Shown: positions 8,742 through 16,427 of the stretch, in pieces
How the letters are laid out: each line of letters begins with the position of its first letter
How positions within the stretch are numbered: the first letter of the stretch is position 1
Assembly: GCA_937776645.1 (NCBI GenBank)
Contig: CALMRI010000031.1
Coordinates: 37,501-69,889, forward strand
Reading direction: 5' to 3'
Source: an uncultured Alphaproteobacteria bacterium
Lineage (GTDB): Bacteria > Pseudomonadota > Alphaproteobacteria > Thalassobaculales > Thalassobaculaceae
DNA length: 32,389 nt
Notes under the pieces: model-generated
Databases searched by the model: none
Told to the model about the DNA's origin: nothing
The model's input: the letters and a program-made list of their open reading frames with translations, nothing else
Position numbers and translations under genes: made by a program

Positions 8742-8948
8742 ATGGCAACCGGCACCGTAAAATGGTTCAACGCGACCAAAGGTTATGGCTTCATTCAGCC
8801 CGATGATGGCGGCAATGATGCGTTCGTGCACATCACCGCACTCGAGCAATCCGGCATCGACAATCTGAACGAAGGCGCCAAGGTAAGCTTCGATCTTGAG
8901 ATGGGCCGGAACGGCAAAGAAGCCGCCTCGAACCTGCGATTGATCTGA
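8742..8948 (+). CDS. Cold-shock domain protein (CspA family)
   Basis: A 68-residue single cold-shock domain protein that binds single-stranded RNA/DNA and acts in the cytoplasm as an RNA chaperone. The RNP1 motif KGYGFIQ is at 13-19 and RNP2 DAFVHIT at 26-32, with the aromatic WFN at 8-10 also conserved. Length and start are exactly those of the family, and GAGGAG at 8729-8734 sets the start. The gene is monocistronic: a divergent operon lies upstream and two strong hairpins follow within 60 bp of the stop. Cold induction cannot be concluded, since many members are constitutive or growth-phase regulated. Confidence 0.96.
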   Translation: MATGTVKWFNATKGYGFIQPDDGGNDAFVHITALEQSGIDNLNEGAKVSFDLEMGRNGKEAASNLRLI

Positions 8949-8954
8949 TCGCCC

Positions 8955-8974
8955 GTCGCCGTATCCACGGCGAC
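8955..8974 (+). terminator. Hairpin terminator of the cold-shock gene
   Basis: A perfect 8-bp stem, GTCGCCGT (8955-8962) with ACGGCGAC (8967-8974), closed by a 4-nt ATCC loop, begins 6 nt after the stop codon. The tail is CGCAATTTAG, a weak U-tract. Stem strength and position make a transcript end likely. Confidence 0.6.
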
Positions 8975-9002
8975 CGCAATTTAGACCCCGATATCGCTAA
9001 GT

Positions 9003-9032
9003 GCATGGGCCGGCCTTTCGCCGCGCCCATGC
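9003..9032. terminator. Second strong hairpin downstream of the cold-shock gene
   Basis: GCATGGGCCGGC (9003-9014) pairs with GCCG-C-GCCCATGC (9020-9032). This makes a 12-bp stem with one bulged C and a 5-nt CTTTC loop. It lies 28 bp after the first hairpin and about 30 bp beyond the end of the reverse-strand protease remnant, so it could be a back-up terminator for either strand. No long T-tract follows. Confidence 0.45.
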
Positions 9033-9060
9033 CCATATTTCGCCGACCAATAGGCCTGTG

Positions 9061-9368
9061 TCAACGCCTCCCTATCGTAATGACGACATTGGTTCGATAA
9101 CCGCGGTTCGATGTGGCCAGCCTGACACCCAGCTTCTGGATAGGGGGCTTGGTCTCAGCTGATGTCAGCTTCAGAAAGGGTCTCTTCAACATAGCAAGAG
9201 CATTCCTGGCGTCCCTTCTCCAGGACATCAGCCTTAACCTGCTTGTCTGCCTTATCGCCTACCGAGACCTCTTTGCAGTCTGCAACTACGTGTTGATTGG
9301 TGATGACGTGACCGTGCTTGGAGACGAAGAAACCTGAGCCTGACGTACTAGCGGAAGCTTTCGGGTTA
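9061..9368 (-). pseudogene. Remnant of a trypsin-like serine protease gene
   Basis: Reverse-strand translation gives SGSGFFVSKHGHVITNQHVV, the start of an S1/HtrA-like trypsin domain including the catalytic His of the TNxHVV motif. It continues ADCKEVSVGDKADKQVKADVLEK. After a one-base shift (an extra G in AAGGGAC near 9205) it continues DARNALAMLKRPFLKLTSAETKPPIQKLG before drifting into TGA at 9061-9063. The family motif NDLALL, carrying the catalytic Asp, reads NALAM here. The Ser/GNSGG half is absent, and no start codon or recognisable N-terminus is found upstream. About 100 residues of similarity remain. A 74-codon forward frame over the same bases is its antisense shadow. Confidence 0.75.
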
Positions 9369-9369
9369 A

Positions 9370-9560
9370 AATGACGGTTAGTGGAAATGCAAAGAATATA
9401 TCACCGGCATTGTGCACTATGGTTCCTATAATATTATCCTGGCATATTGACGATGAACCCACAGCTTATCCTCAAGAGCGGTTTTGGCAGTTATTAATTG
9501 AAAAACTGACGCGTAATAGGAAGAGAGCGATGAGCCCCAAACGAGCTCTTCGCCGAAACC
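9370..9560. other. AT-richer unassigned stretch
   Basis: Between the protease remnant and the 3' end of priA the sequence is clearly AT-richer than its surroundings. A 64-codon forward frame (9371-9565) shows no family resemblance and has no ribosome binding site. The segment may be decayed sequence once belonging to the protease gene. I see no RNA gene in it. Confidence 0.3.
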
Positions 9561-9589
9561 CTTAACCGTATTGCACTTGAAACGTGACC

Positions 9590-9650
9590 CCCATAGGGAG
9601 TGATGTAGGGGGTCGGCGGCCGCGTGGGCCCCCTACATGAACCCATAGGG
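9590..9650 (-). terminator. Long imperfect palindrome spanning the priA stop codon
   Basis: ATGTAGGGGG (9603-9612) pairs perfectly with CCCCCTACAT (9629-9638), which contains the priA stop (9633-9635). Outside this stem, CCCATAGGG occurs at both 9590-9598 and 9642-9650 and can extend the hairpin through its CCC/GGG ends. No U-tract follows on the reverse strand, so it may work as an RNA-stabilising or Rho-assisted 3' structure, not as a classic intrinsic terminator. Confidence 0.45.
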
Positions 9651-11828
9651 ATCGACATCCACGGTGACCCGGGCGGCTGAAGGCAGCTTGAGCGACGCCA
9701 GCCAATCGCGCACCACCTTCTGCACATTCACCGACCGCCCAGCCTTCAGAAGCAGGCGGCGGCGATGGCGGCCGCGCAGCAACGATAGCGGCGCCGGGGC
9801 AGGTCCGAGGACCTGAACATCGGAGAAACGTGGCGCCGACCGGGCCAAAATCAGCGCGCTTCATCGGCCGCCCCCGGATCCCGGGCGCTGACTATCAGCG
9901 CGACCAGACGACCGAAGGGCGGCATCGAGGCGGCCTCGCGGGCCCGCGACTCCTCGGCGAGAAAGCCGTCGCGATCCCAATCGACAAGCGCGCGGATCAC
10001 CGGGTTCTCAGGCTGATGGGTCTGCAGGAAGACCGTGCCTGGCCGCTCCTCGCGCGCCGGCCCGGCCGGCGACCTGGTGCAGCAATTGATAGGTTCGCTC
10101 CGCCGCCCGAAGGTCGCCGCCCGCCAGCCCGAGATCGGCGTCGACCACGCCCACCGTGGTTAGCATCGGGAAATGGTGCCCCTTGGCCACCACCTGGGTG
10201 CCAATGATGATATCGACTTCGCCAGCCTGGACAGAGCGGACGAATTCCGCCGCTAGGTTTGGGCCGGAAAGCGTGTCACTCGAGGCGATGTGAACCCGTG
10301 CATCGGGGAACCGGGCATAGATCTCTTCGGCGAGCCTTTCCACCCTGGCCCGCTGGCGGCGAGGCTATCGAGGGCGCCGCATTCCCGGCATTCCTTCGGT
10401 CGACCGGTGGCATAGCCGCAATGATGGCATTGCAGCCGCTGGGTCAACCGATGCTCGACCAGCCAAGCGCTGCAATTCGGGCACTCCAAGCGGTGACCGC
10501 AGGTCCGGCACAGGGTCAGCGGTGCATAGCCCCGGCGATTGAGAAACAGCAGCGCCTGTTCTCCCCGGTCCAACGAGCCGATTATCGCCCGAAGCAGTTC
10601 CGGAGCCACCCACCGACCCCGCTCTGGACCTTCGCGACGCATATCGATGGCGATCACCTTCGGCAGCGACGCCCCGCCATGACGGACCTGCAGCGAGACC
10701 ATGCCATAACGACCGCGCGCGACATTGGTCACGGTCTCCAACGAAGGGGTGGCGGAAACCAGGATGGCCGGAATATCGCCGAGCCGGGCCCGCACAACCG
10801 CCATGTCACGACCCTGGTAAGACACCCCGTCATCCTGCTTGAAGGCGCCCTCATGCTCTTCATCGACGACAATCAGGCCGAGATCCGGGAACGGCAGAAA
10901 CAAGGCTGAGCGGGCGCCGATCAACACCGGCACCCGGCCCTCGACGATGGCCCGCCAAGTCCGCCGGCGTTGCGGCGGTGACAGATCCGAATGCCACGCG
11001 GCCGGCCGCACCCCGAACCGCGCCTCGAACCGGGTAAGAAACGGCGCTGATAGCGCGATCTCCGGCACCAGAATCAACACCTGGCGGCCTTGGCGCAACA
11101 CCTCGGCCACCGCCTCGAAATAGACCTCGGTCTTGCCGGCTCCGGTGACCCCGTCGATGACAGTCACTGAATAAGCCGCGTCCCGCACCGCCTTGATCAA
11201 TCCGTCGGCAGCGGCCCGCTGGTCGCTATCCAGGGCGAGTCATTCTCGGCGTGTCCGGGTCCGGCACCGCAACCGGAGGATCAGCCGGCAGCACTACGGT
11301 CGCCAGCGCGCCGAGCTTGGCCAATCCCTTGACGACCGAGCCGGTCACCCCAAGCTCGGCGGTGATCTCAGAGGCGGTCCGTGGCGGCCCGTCCGACAAC
11401 AGATCGAGCACCCGGCCACGCGCCGGCGTTATCCTCACTCCCTCGGGAACAGGTCCGCCGGAGCGGGCATAGGCGACGATCGGGTCGGCGGGGCGCAGCG
11501 CCGCCGGAACGCTCACCGCCATCCGCAACACCAAGCCGGGCGGCGCCAATGTATAGGCCGCCACCCAGAGGACGAAATCCAGAACCACTTGCGGCAGGCG
11601 CGGCACGTCGAAGCGCCGAAACACTTCCCGGAGCTTCGATTCCGCCACGTCGCCGCCGCCCTCGCCGAGCACCACGCCGATTACCCGGCGCCCGGACAGC
11701 GGCACCTCGACCACATCGCCGGGCCCGAGGTCCAAGCCACCATCGATATAGTCATAGGCGCCGGCCAGCGGCAGCGGCAGCAGCACGCTCACCCGGCGTG
11801 CCGCCCCGAACAGTCCCGCCTCCATCAA
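9633..11828 (-). CDS. priA: Primosomal protein N' (replication restart helicase PriA), frame broken at four sites
   Basis: PriA is the 3'-5' superfamily-2 helicase that reloads the replisome at stalled forks. The N-terminal 3' DNA-binding domain is present ([18 protein letters not shown]). Walker A reads [12 protein letters not shown], the Walker B/DEAH box [12 protein letters not shown], and the eight zinc cysteines come as CRTCG, CPNC, CHHC and CREC. The C-terminal helicase lobe ([20 protein letters not shown]) and the DVDPYGFM ending are complete. The frame breaks near 11236 (+1 or -2), 10350 (-1, a GGGG run), 10043 (+1 or -2) and 9860 (-1). Net change is zero, and the span equals 731 residues, the normal PriA length. 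The start is ATG 11828 or the adjacent ATG 11825. It diverges from tal. Losing priA is very costly, so sequencing error is favoured. Confidence 0.93.
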
Positions 11829-12005
11829 TGCGCGCCAAGTTCAATCGTCATTCCCGAAGTCTGTGCCGCCGACGCCACACCCGCAACCGAGCATGTGAGA
11901 AACCAACGAAACAGCGGGGCTCGGCCTAGCCAGCCCTAAGAGCGTGGGTTAGACTCCCGTTGTGATTCGGAAATACACCGCGTTCGCTTGCGAGTGAGAC
12001 AGCCC

Positions 12006-12679
12006 ATGAAGTTCTTTATTGATACCGCCGATGTTGCGAGATCGCCGACTTGACCTCTACCGGATTGGTGGACGGCGTCACCACGAACCCGTCGCTGATC
12101 GCCAAGTCCGGGCGCAACATCATCGATGTCATTGCCGAGATCTGTAACTTGGTCGACGGACCGGTCAGCGCGGAAGTCGCGGCCACCGATTTCCCCACCA
12201 TGCTGGCCGAGGGCCGACACCTGGCGAAGATCGCCGACAATGTCACGGTCAAGGTGCCGTTGACGGTGGATGGGCTGAAGACCTGCAAGGCGCTCTCCGA
12301 CGAGGGGACCGGGGTCAATGTCACCCTCTGCTTCTCCGCCGCCCAAGCGCTGTTGGCGGCCAAGGCGGGCGCGTCGTTCATCTCGCCATTCGTCGGTCGG
12401 CTCGATGATATCGGCGGCGTTGGCATGGAGTTGATCTCGGAGATCGTCCAGATCTACGGCAATTACGATTTCCAGACCGAGGTGCTGGTCGCCTCGGTGC
12501 GCGGGCCGCAGCATGTGATCGAATCCGCCAAGATCGGCGCCGATGTGGTGACCCTGCCGCCGGCGGTGATCCGGGCGATGTACAATCACCCGCTGACCGA
12601 CAAGGGGCTGCAGGCCTTTCTCGAGGATTGGTCGAAGACCGGCCAGTCGATTCTCAGTCAAAAGACTGGCGCGCCATGA
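12006..12679 (+). CDS. Fructose-6-phosphate aldolase / small transaldolase (TalC-type), one frameshift
   Basis: A small class I aldolase of the transaldolase family (224 residues when corrected; family ~215-225). It acts in sugar-phosphate interconversion in the cytosol. The protein begins [10 protein letters not shown] at ATG 12006, but the frame is lost near 12038. GCGAGATC should read GCGGAGATC, which restores [20 protein letters not shown]. The Schiff-base lysine is Lys83 (VTVKVPLT), with TTNPSL at 26-31 as the other signature. Transaldolase and fructose-6-phosphate aldolase activities cannot be separated with confidence from these motifs. It is the first gene of tal - DUF484 - xerC and diverges from priA across ~180 bp, a neighbourhood familiar in alphaproteobacteria. 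Confidence 0.92.
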
Positions 12680-12681
12680 CC

Positions 12682-12688
12682 AAGGAGG
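12682..12688 (+). promoter_or_regulatory. Strong ribosome binding site selecting a GTG start
   Basis: AAGGAGG at 12682-12688 lies eight bases before GTG 12697-12699. The competing in-frame ATG at 12676, which overlaps the tal stop as ATGA, has no Shine-Dalgarno sequence in front of it. This favours GTG 12697 as the start of the DUF484 gene, though coupled initiation at 12676 remains possible. Confidence 0.55.
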
Positions 12689-12696
12689 GACCCGTC

Positions 12697-13421
12697 GTGA
12701 CACCGGGAGGTCGAAATTCGGCCGCGGCGAATGACGGTCCTTCGAAAGCCTTAACCAAAAGTGCGGTCGTTAACTACCTGCGCCAAAACCCAGATTTAAT
12801 CGCCGACAACCGGAACTGTTGGAATCATTGGCGCCGTCGGCGCGGTTCGACGGCAACGTGGTCGATATGCAGCATTTGGTGCTGAACCGGCTGCGCGAGG
12901 AAAACGCCAAGCTGCGCGACGCCTATGCCTCGATCGTCGCGACCGCCCGGGATAACCGCGCGGCGCAATTGCAGGTCCATGCCGCGGTCCTGCAAATTCT
13001 CTCGGCGGGCAGTTTCGAAAACCTCATCCACACGGTCACGGCGGATCTGCCGCTGGTGTTGGATGTAGACACGGTGACGATCTGTCTTGAGGCCGGCGAT
13101 GCGACAATCCCGCGCGCCTATGCGGCCGGGTTGCGGTCTTTACCGGAGGGCGCGGTGGAAGGCTATCTCGGTGCCGGTCGGGATATCGCGCTTGCCTCGG
13201 ATATTACCGGCGAGCGCAAGATCTTCGGCGCCGCCACCGGGCTGGTTCGCAGTCAGGCCCTGGCCCGCTTGGACATAGGCCCGCAAGCGCCGAAGGGCCT
13301 GCTGGCGATCGGCTCGCGCAATCTGGATGCCTTCCATCAGGGACAGGGGACCGAGTTGATTGGTTTCCTCTCGCAGGCCGTGGAAGTCACCATACGGCAA
13401 TGGCTGAGCCAGCCGCGCTAA
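12697..13421 (+). CDS. DUF484 family protein (GAF-like), one frameshift
   Basis: A cytoplasmic DUF484 protein, a GAF-like domain of unknown function commonly encoded just before xerC. The N-terminal part (KSAVVNYLRQNPDLIADN) is in one frame, and the remainder (ESLAPSARFDGNVVDMQHLVLNRLREENAKLRDAY, a coiled coil, then the GAF-like domain) is in another. The break is at ~12810, where AACCGGAAC should be AACCCGGAAC, giving NPELLESL. Corrected length is 241 residues from GTG 12697, or 248 from ATG 12676. The 3' end overlaps xerC by 22 nt. Conserved linkage to xerC suggests a role tied to chromosome processing or division, but this is only association. Confidence 0.85.
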
Positions 13422-14350
13422 GCGCCGCGCCGGTTGCTCCCGACCTCGCCCGGGCGTGGTCGGGTTGGCGGGATTGGTTATCCGGTGAACGCCGCATGGC
13501 CGTCCATACCCAAAGCGCCTATGAGCGGGACCTGCGGGCGTTCCTGCTGTTTCTTCTCGATCATCTCGGCGAACCGCCGGGGCTTCGGGATCTCGCCGGC
13601 CTGAAGACCATGGACTTTCGGGCCTATCTGGCCCGACGGCGGACCAGCGGGCTATCGGCGACCTCAACGGCGCGGGCGCTGTCGACTATCCGCACCTTCT
13701 TCCGTTATCTCGAACGCCGCCATGCGGTGCATAACCCGGCGATCCAGACCGTGCGTACCCCAAAGCGCCCGCAGCCTCTGCCCAAGGCACTGGGCGTCGC
13801 GGATGCGGCCAAGACTCTGGAGATGGCCGAGATCATGGCGGAGGAACCTTGGATCGCCGCCCGCGATGCGGCGATCCTGTACCTGCTTTACGGTTGCGGC
13901 CTGCGGATTGGCGAGGCGCTGGCGCTGAACCGGCGCGACGCCCCGAAAACCGATGTCATCACCATCCTCGGCAAGGGAGGCAAGGAGCGGATGGTCCCGG
14001 TGCTGCCGGCGGTACATGCGGCCGTGGCGGCGTATCAAGCGCTTTGCCCCTACCCCGGCGGCCCGGACGACCCGCTGTTCCTTGGCGCGCGCGGTAAGCG
14101 GCTGCAACCAGCGGTGCTGCAGCGGGCGATGCGCCTGGTGCGCGGCGCCCTCGGCCTGCCACAAAGCGCGACGCCGCACGCGCTGCGCCATTCCTTCGCG
14201 ACGCATCTGTTGTCAGGCGGCGGCGATCTGCGCGCAATCCAGGAATTGCTTGGCCATGCGTCGCTGTCGACGACCCAGCGCTATACCAAGGTCGACGAAG
14301 GTCAACTGATCGCCGTGCATCGCAACGCGCATCCGCGGGATCGAAAATAG
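13400..14350 (+). CDS. xerC: Site-specific tyrosine recombinase XerC
   Basis: A 316-residue tyrosine recombinase that, with XerD, resolves chromosome dimers at dif. The N-terminal SAM-like core-binding domain spans about 15-110 (HTQSAYERDLRAFLLFL). The catalytic domain has the complete set: Arg169 (GLRIGE), Lys192 (GKGGKER), His260 and Arg263 (HALRHSFATHL), His286 (LGHASLSTTQRY) and the nucleophile Tyr295. XerC is preferred over XerD or an integrase because of the DUF484 gene overlapping it upstream and the lack of any phage or integron context. The frame is intact, unlike its three neighbours upstream. The start at 13400 lies within the end of the DUF484 gene, suggesting coupling. Confidence 0.94.
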   Translation: MAEPAALSAAPVAPDLARAWSGWRDWLSGERRMAVHTQSAYERDLRAFLLFLLDHLGEPPGLRDLAGLKTMDFRAYLARRRTSGLSATSTARALSTIRTFFRYLERRHAVHNPAIQTVRTPKRPQPLPKALGVADAAKTLEMAEIMAEEPWIAARDAAILYLLYGCGLRIGEALALNRRDAPKTDVITILGKGGKERMVPVLPAVHAAVAAYQALCPYPGGPDDPLFLGARGKRLQPAVLQRAMRLVRGALGLPQSATPHALRHSFATHLLSGGGDLRAIQELLGHASLSTTQRYTKVDEGQLIAVHRNAHPRDRK

Positions 14351-14379
14351 AGAAGCTTTTTAGGCAGCGATCAGCGCAG

Positions 14380-14418
14380 GGCGCCTCAGTCCGACGTCAA
14401 TCGGACTGCCCAGGCGCC
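14380..14418 (+). terminator. Strong hairpin 30 bp after xerC
   Basis: GGCGCCT-CAGTCCGA (14380-14394) pairs with TCGGACTG-CCC-AGGCGCC (14401-14418). This gives a 15-bp stem interrupted only by a bulged CCC, with a 6-nt CGTCAA loop. It directly follows the tal-DUF484-xerC transcript and is the probable end of it. There is no U-tract. Confidence 0.5.
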
Positions 14419-14422
14419 GGGA

Positions 14423-14683
14423 CTAGGTATCGCCTGATCGGCAACCGCGGTTCGCAAGAAACGCATAGGACGCGGCCGGATCGGGCCCTCGGCCCCGCCG
14501 GACAGGCCGCGGCCGCCAGCCGATCGAAGGTGCGTCGGCGACGCCTGATAACAGAGCCCGCCCCTGTCCCGCCCCGGGCGACACATGCGCCGCCGTCATC
14601 GCCTCGGGCGTAACCGCCAGCGCGGCAATCAACGCGCAAACAGCCCCCGGCCTTAAGCCTAAAGCCTCCATCTGTCCGGCCAT
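14423..14683 (-). CDS. Hypothetical small ORF with a signal-peptide-like N-terminus (doubtful)
   Basis: An 86-codon reverse frame begins MAGQMEALGLRPGAVCALIAALAV, resembling a signal peptide: Arg8-11 n-region, hydrophobic core, and an alanine-rich end at AMTAA near 33. The rest is Arg/Gly/Pro-rich and unlike any family I know. No ribosome binding site precedes it. It would read out of the AT-rich island, where a promoter could lie. It may equally be a chance frame in GC-rich DNA, or a longer gene broken by an indel, since stops in the other two reverse frames also fall at 14386-14397. Confidence 0.15.
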   Translation of the reverse strand: MAGQMEALGLRPGAVCALIAALAVTPEAMTAAHVSPGAGQGRALLSGVADAPSIGWRPRPVRRGRGPDPAASYAFLANRGCRSGDT

Positions 14684-14699
14684 TTATCCAAGGAGTGTA

Positions 14700-14750
14700 A
14701 TGGCTTCCCCACCATCCTCGGACAACACACGAATAACACGAAGAAATTAA
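14700..14750 (+). CDS. Possible 16-codon leader-like ORF with good ribosome binding site (doubtful)
   Basis: AAGGAG at 14690-14695, then four bases, then ATG 14700 opens MASPPSSDNTRITRRN and stops at TAA 14748-14750, at the edge of the AT-rich island. The binding site is good, but the frame is short and has no recognisable downstream gene on the same strand, so it could be coincidence. Confidence 0.12.
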   Translation: MASPPSSDNTRITRRN

Positions 14751-14995
14751 AAATTAAGTAACTTAAAATACTAATAATAAACGTTACTTATTAATATATC
14801 ATTATACAGTATTGAAATATTTAGCATATCCCGCGACCAATATGAATTACTATACAGTATAAAATACATTCTCCCAATAACCAGCCGCACCGCGCAAAGG
14901 CGCGACAAAAGTCGAAATATCAATCAAATTCAATTGATTATAGAGCGCACATGATCCGATGGACCAGACAACCCGAAAGGCGATGACAAGACCGC
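14700..14995. other. AT-rich intergenic island with repeated dyads
   Basis: The stretch between the xerC hairpin and the end of lpdA is strikingly AT-rich in a GC-rich genome. TTAAGT-A-ACTTAA at 14754-14766 is a perfect dyad, and TAAGTAAC (14755-14762) also matches GTTACTTA (14783-14790) in inverted orientation. The 10-mer TATACAGTAT occurs exactly twice, at 14803-14812 and 14851-14860, 48 bp apart; each contains the dyad ATAC-A-GTAT. AATCAA/TTGATT forms a further inverted pair near 14920-14940. Possible roles are operator sites, a promoter region or acquired DNA. No gene is recognised in it. Confidence 0.45.
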
Positions 14996-14996
14996 C

Positions 14997-16404
14997 TCAG
15001 GTGTGGATTGGCCGTCCATCAACCGCCAAAGCCGCTTCCTTGACCGCTTCATTGTAGGTCGGGTGGCCGTGGCAGGTCCGGGCGATATCCTCGGCGGTGG
15101 CGCCAAACGCCATGGCGGTGGCGCATTCGTGGATCAGGTTCCCGGCTTCCGGGCCGATGATATGGACGCCTAAAACCCGATCGGTCTCGGCGTCGGCAAG
15201 GATCTTCACGGTGCCGTCCATATCACCCGTGGTCCGCGCCCGGCTGTTGGCGGTGAACGGAAAGCTGCCCTTGCGGTAGCCGGTACCGGCCTGCTTAAGC
15301 TCATCCTCGGTCTTACCGATCGAAGCCACCTCGGGATGGGTGTAGACAATGCCGGGCACCAAGCCGTAATCCACGTGGCCGGATTGCCCGGCCATGATCT
15401 CAACCGCCGCGACGCCGTCCTCCTCGGCCTTATGGGCAAGCATCGGTCCCGGCACACAGTCGCCAATGGCGAACACGCCGGGGACCGAGCTCTCGAAATC
15501 AGCATCGACCTGGATGAAGCCGCGCTGGTCCATGGCGACACCAAGCGCCTCCAGCCCCAGGCCCTGGGTATAGGGACGCCGACCGATCGAGACCAGCACC
15601 ACATCGGCGTCCAGGGTTTCGGGTTTTCGCGGTCTTCGCCGACTCCAGGGCCAACTTGACGCCGGCGCGGCTGACCTTGGCGCCGGTCACCTTGGTCGAG
15701 AGTTTAAAGGTCATGCCTTGCTTGCGCAGAATAGCCATGAAGCGCTTGGCTATCTCGTTATCCATGGTCGGCACGATCCGGTCGAGAAACTCGACCACCG
15801 TGACCTCGGCGCCGAGCCGAGCCCAGACCGAACCCATCTCCAACCCGATATAACCGCCGCCGACCACCACCAGATGCTTGGGCACGGTCGCGAGGGCCAG
15901 CGCGCCGGTCGAGGTGACCACGCGCTTTTCGTCGGTCTCGACCCCCGGTAGCGGCATCGATTCGGATCCCGTGGCGATCAGGATCCGTCCGGCCTTGAGC
16001 GTTGTCGCCGCGCCGCTTGCCGGCTTGACCACCACCTCACCAGCGGATTTCACCGTCGCCGCGCCGACGACCCAATCGATCTTGTTCTTCTTGAACAGGA
16101 ATGCGATGCCCTTGGTGAGATCGCTAACCACTTTGTCCTTATTGGCCAGCATCTGCTTCAGATTTAGCTTTACCGAGCCTACCTCGACCCCGATATCCGC
16201 CAGTGGCCCGGTCACCTCGGCGAATTTTTCCGAGGCTGACAGCATCGCCTTGGAAGGAATACAGCCAACATTGAGGCAGGTGCCGCCCAGGGTCTCGCGC
16301 TTATCGACACAAACAACATTCATGCCCAACTGCGCCGCCCGGATCGCCGCCACATAACCACCCGGTCCGGCGCCAATGACAATAAGATCGTAAGTGTCGG
16401 TCAT
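14997..16404 (-). CDS. lpdA: Dihydrolipoyl dehydrogenase (E3), one frameshift
   Basis: E3 flavoprotein of 2-oxoacid dehydrogenase complexes, reoxidising dihydrolipoyl groups with NAD. FAD motif GAGPGG is at 11-16 and the redox disulfide is Cys43/Cys48 (GGTCLNVGCIPSK). The NAD motif is VVVGGGYIGLEMGS. The C-terminal interface motif HGHPTYNEAVKEA carries the catalytic His and Glu. The frame breaks near 15620: removing one C from the coding-strand ACCCGAAACC run joins AKTAKT to ETLDADVVLVSIGRRPYTQG and gives 468 residues, the standard length. A 2-nt deletion is the alternative. As the last gene of the sucA/sucB operon it is the E3 of the 2-oxoglutarate dehydrogenase complex, and may also serve other complexes. 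Being normally essential, it is probably intact in the organism. Confidence 0.95.
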
Positions 16405-16427
16405 GAGGAATCTCTAATTCGGGCTGG

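Noticed and set aside
9113..9337. A 74-codon forward ORF with a hydrophobic middle
   Set aside because: The opposite strand encodes recognisable trypsin-like sequence over the same bases, so this is its complement.
11941..11975. Sequence resembling a tRNA T-arm (GTGGGTTAGACTCCC)
   Set aside because: No acceptor, D or anticodon stems can be folded around it, and it lies in the short priA-tal divergent gap.
11193..12703. Long frames antisense to priA (forward) and to tal (reverse)
   Set aside because: Both mirror real genes with clear motifs; the indels in those genes make the mirror frames look longer than the true ones.
13400..14350. xerC considered as an integrase marking a genomic island
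   Set aside because: Its overlap with a DUF484 gene and the tal/priA context match the chromosomal housekeeping locus; no tRNA or direct repeats flank it.
14803..14860. Two identical 10-mers considered as a CRISPR or phage attachment repeat
   Set aside because: Only two copies, too short, no cas genes and no integrase of phage type; xerC nearby is the housekeeping recombinase.
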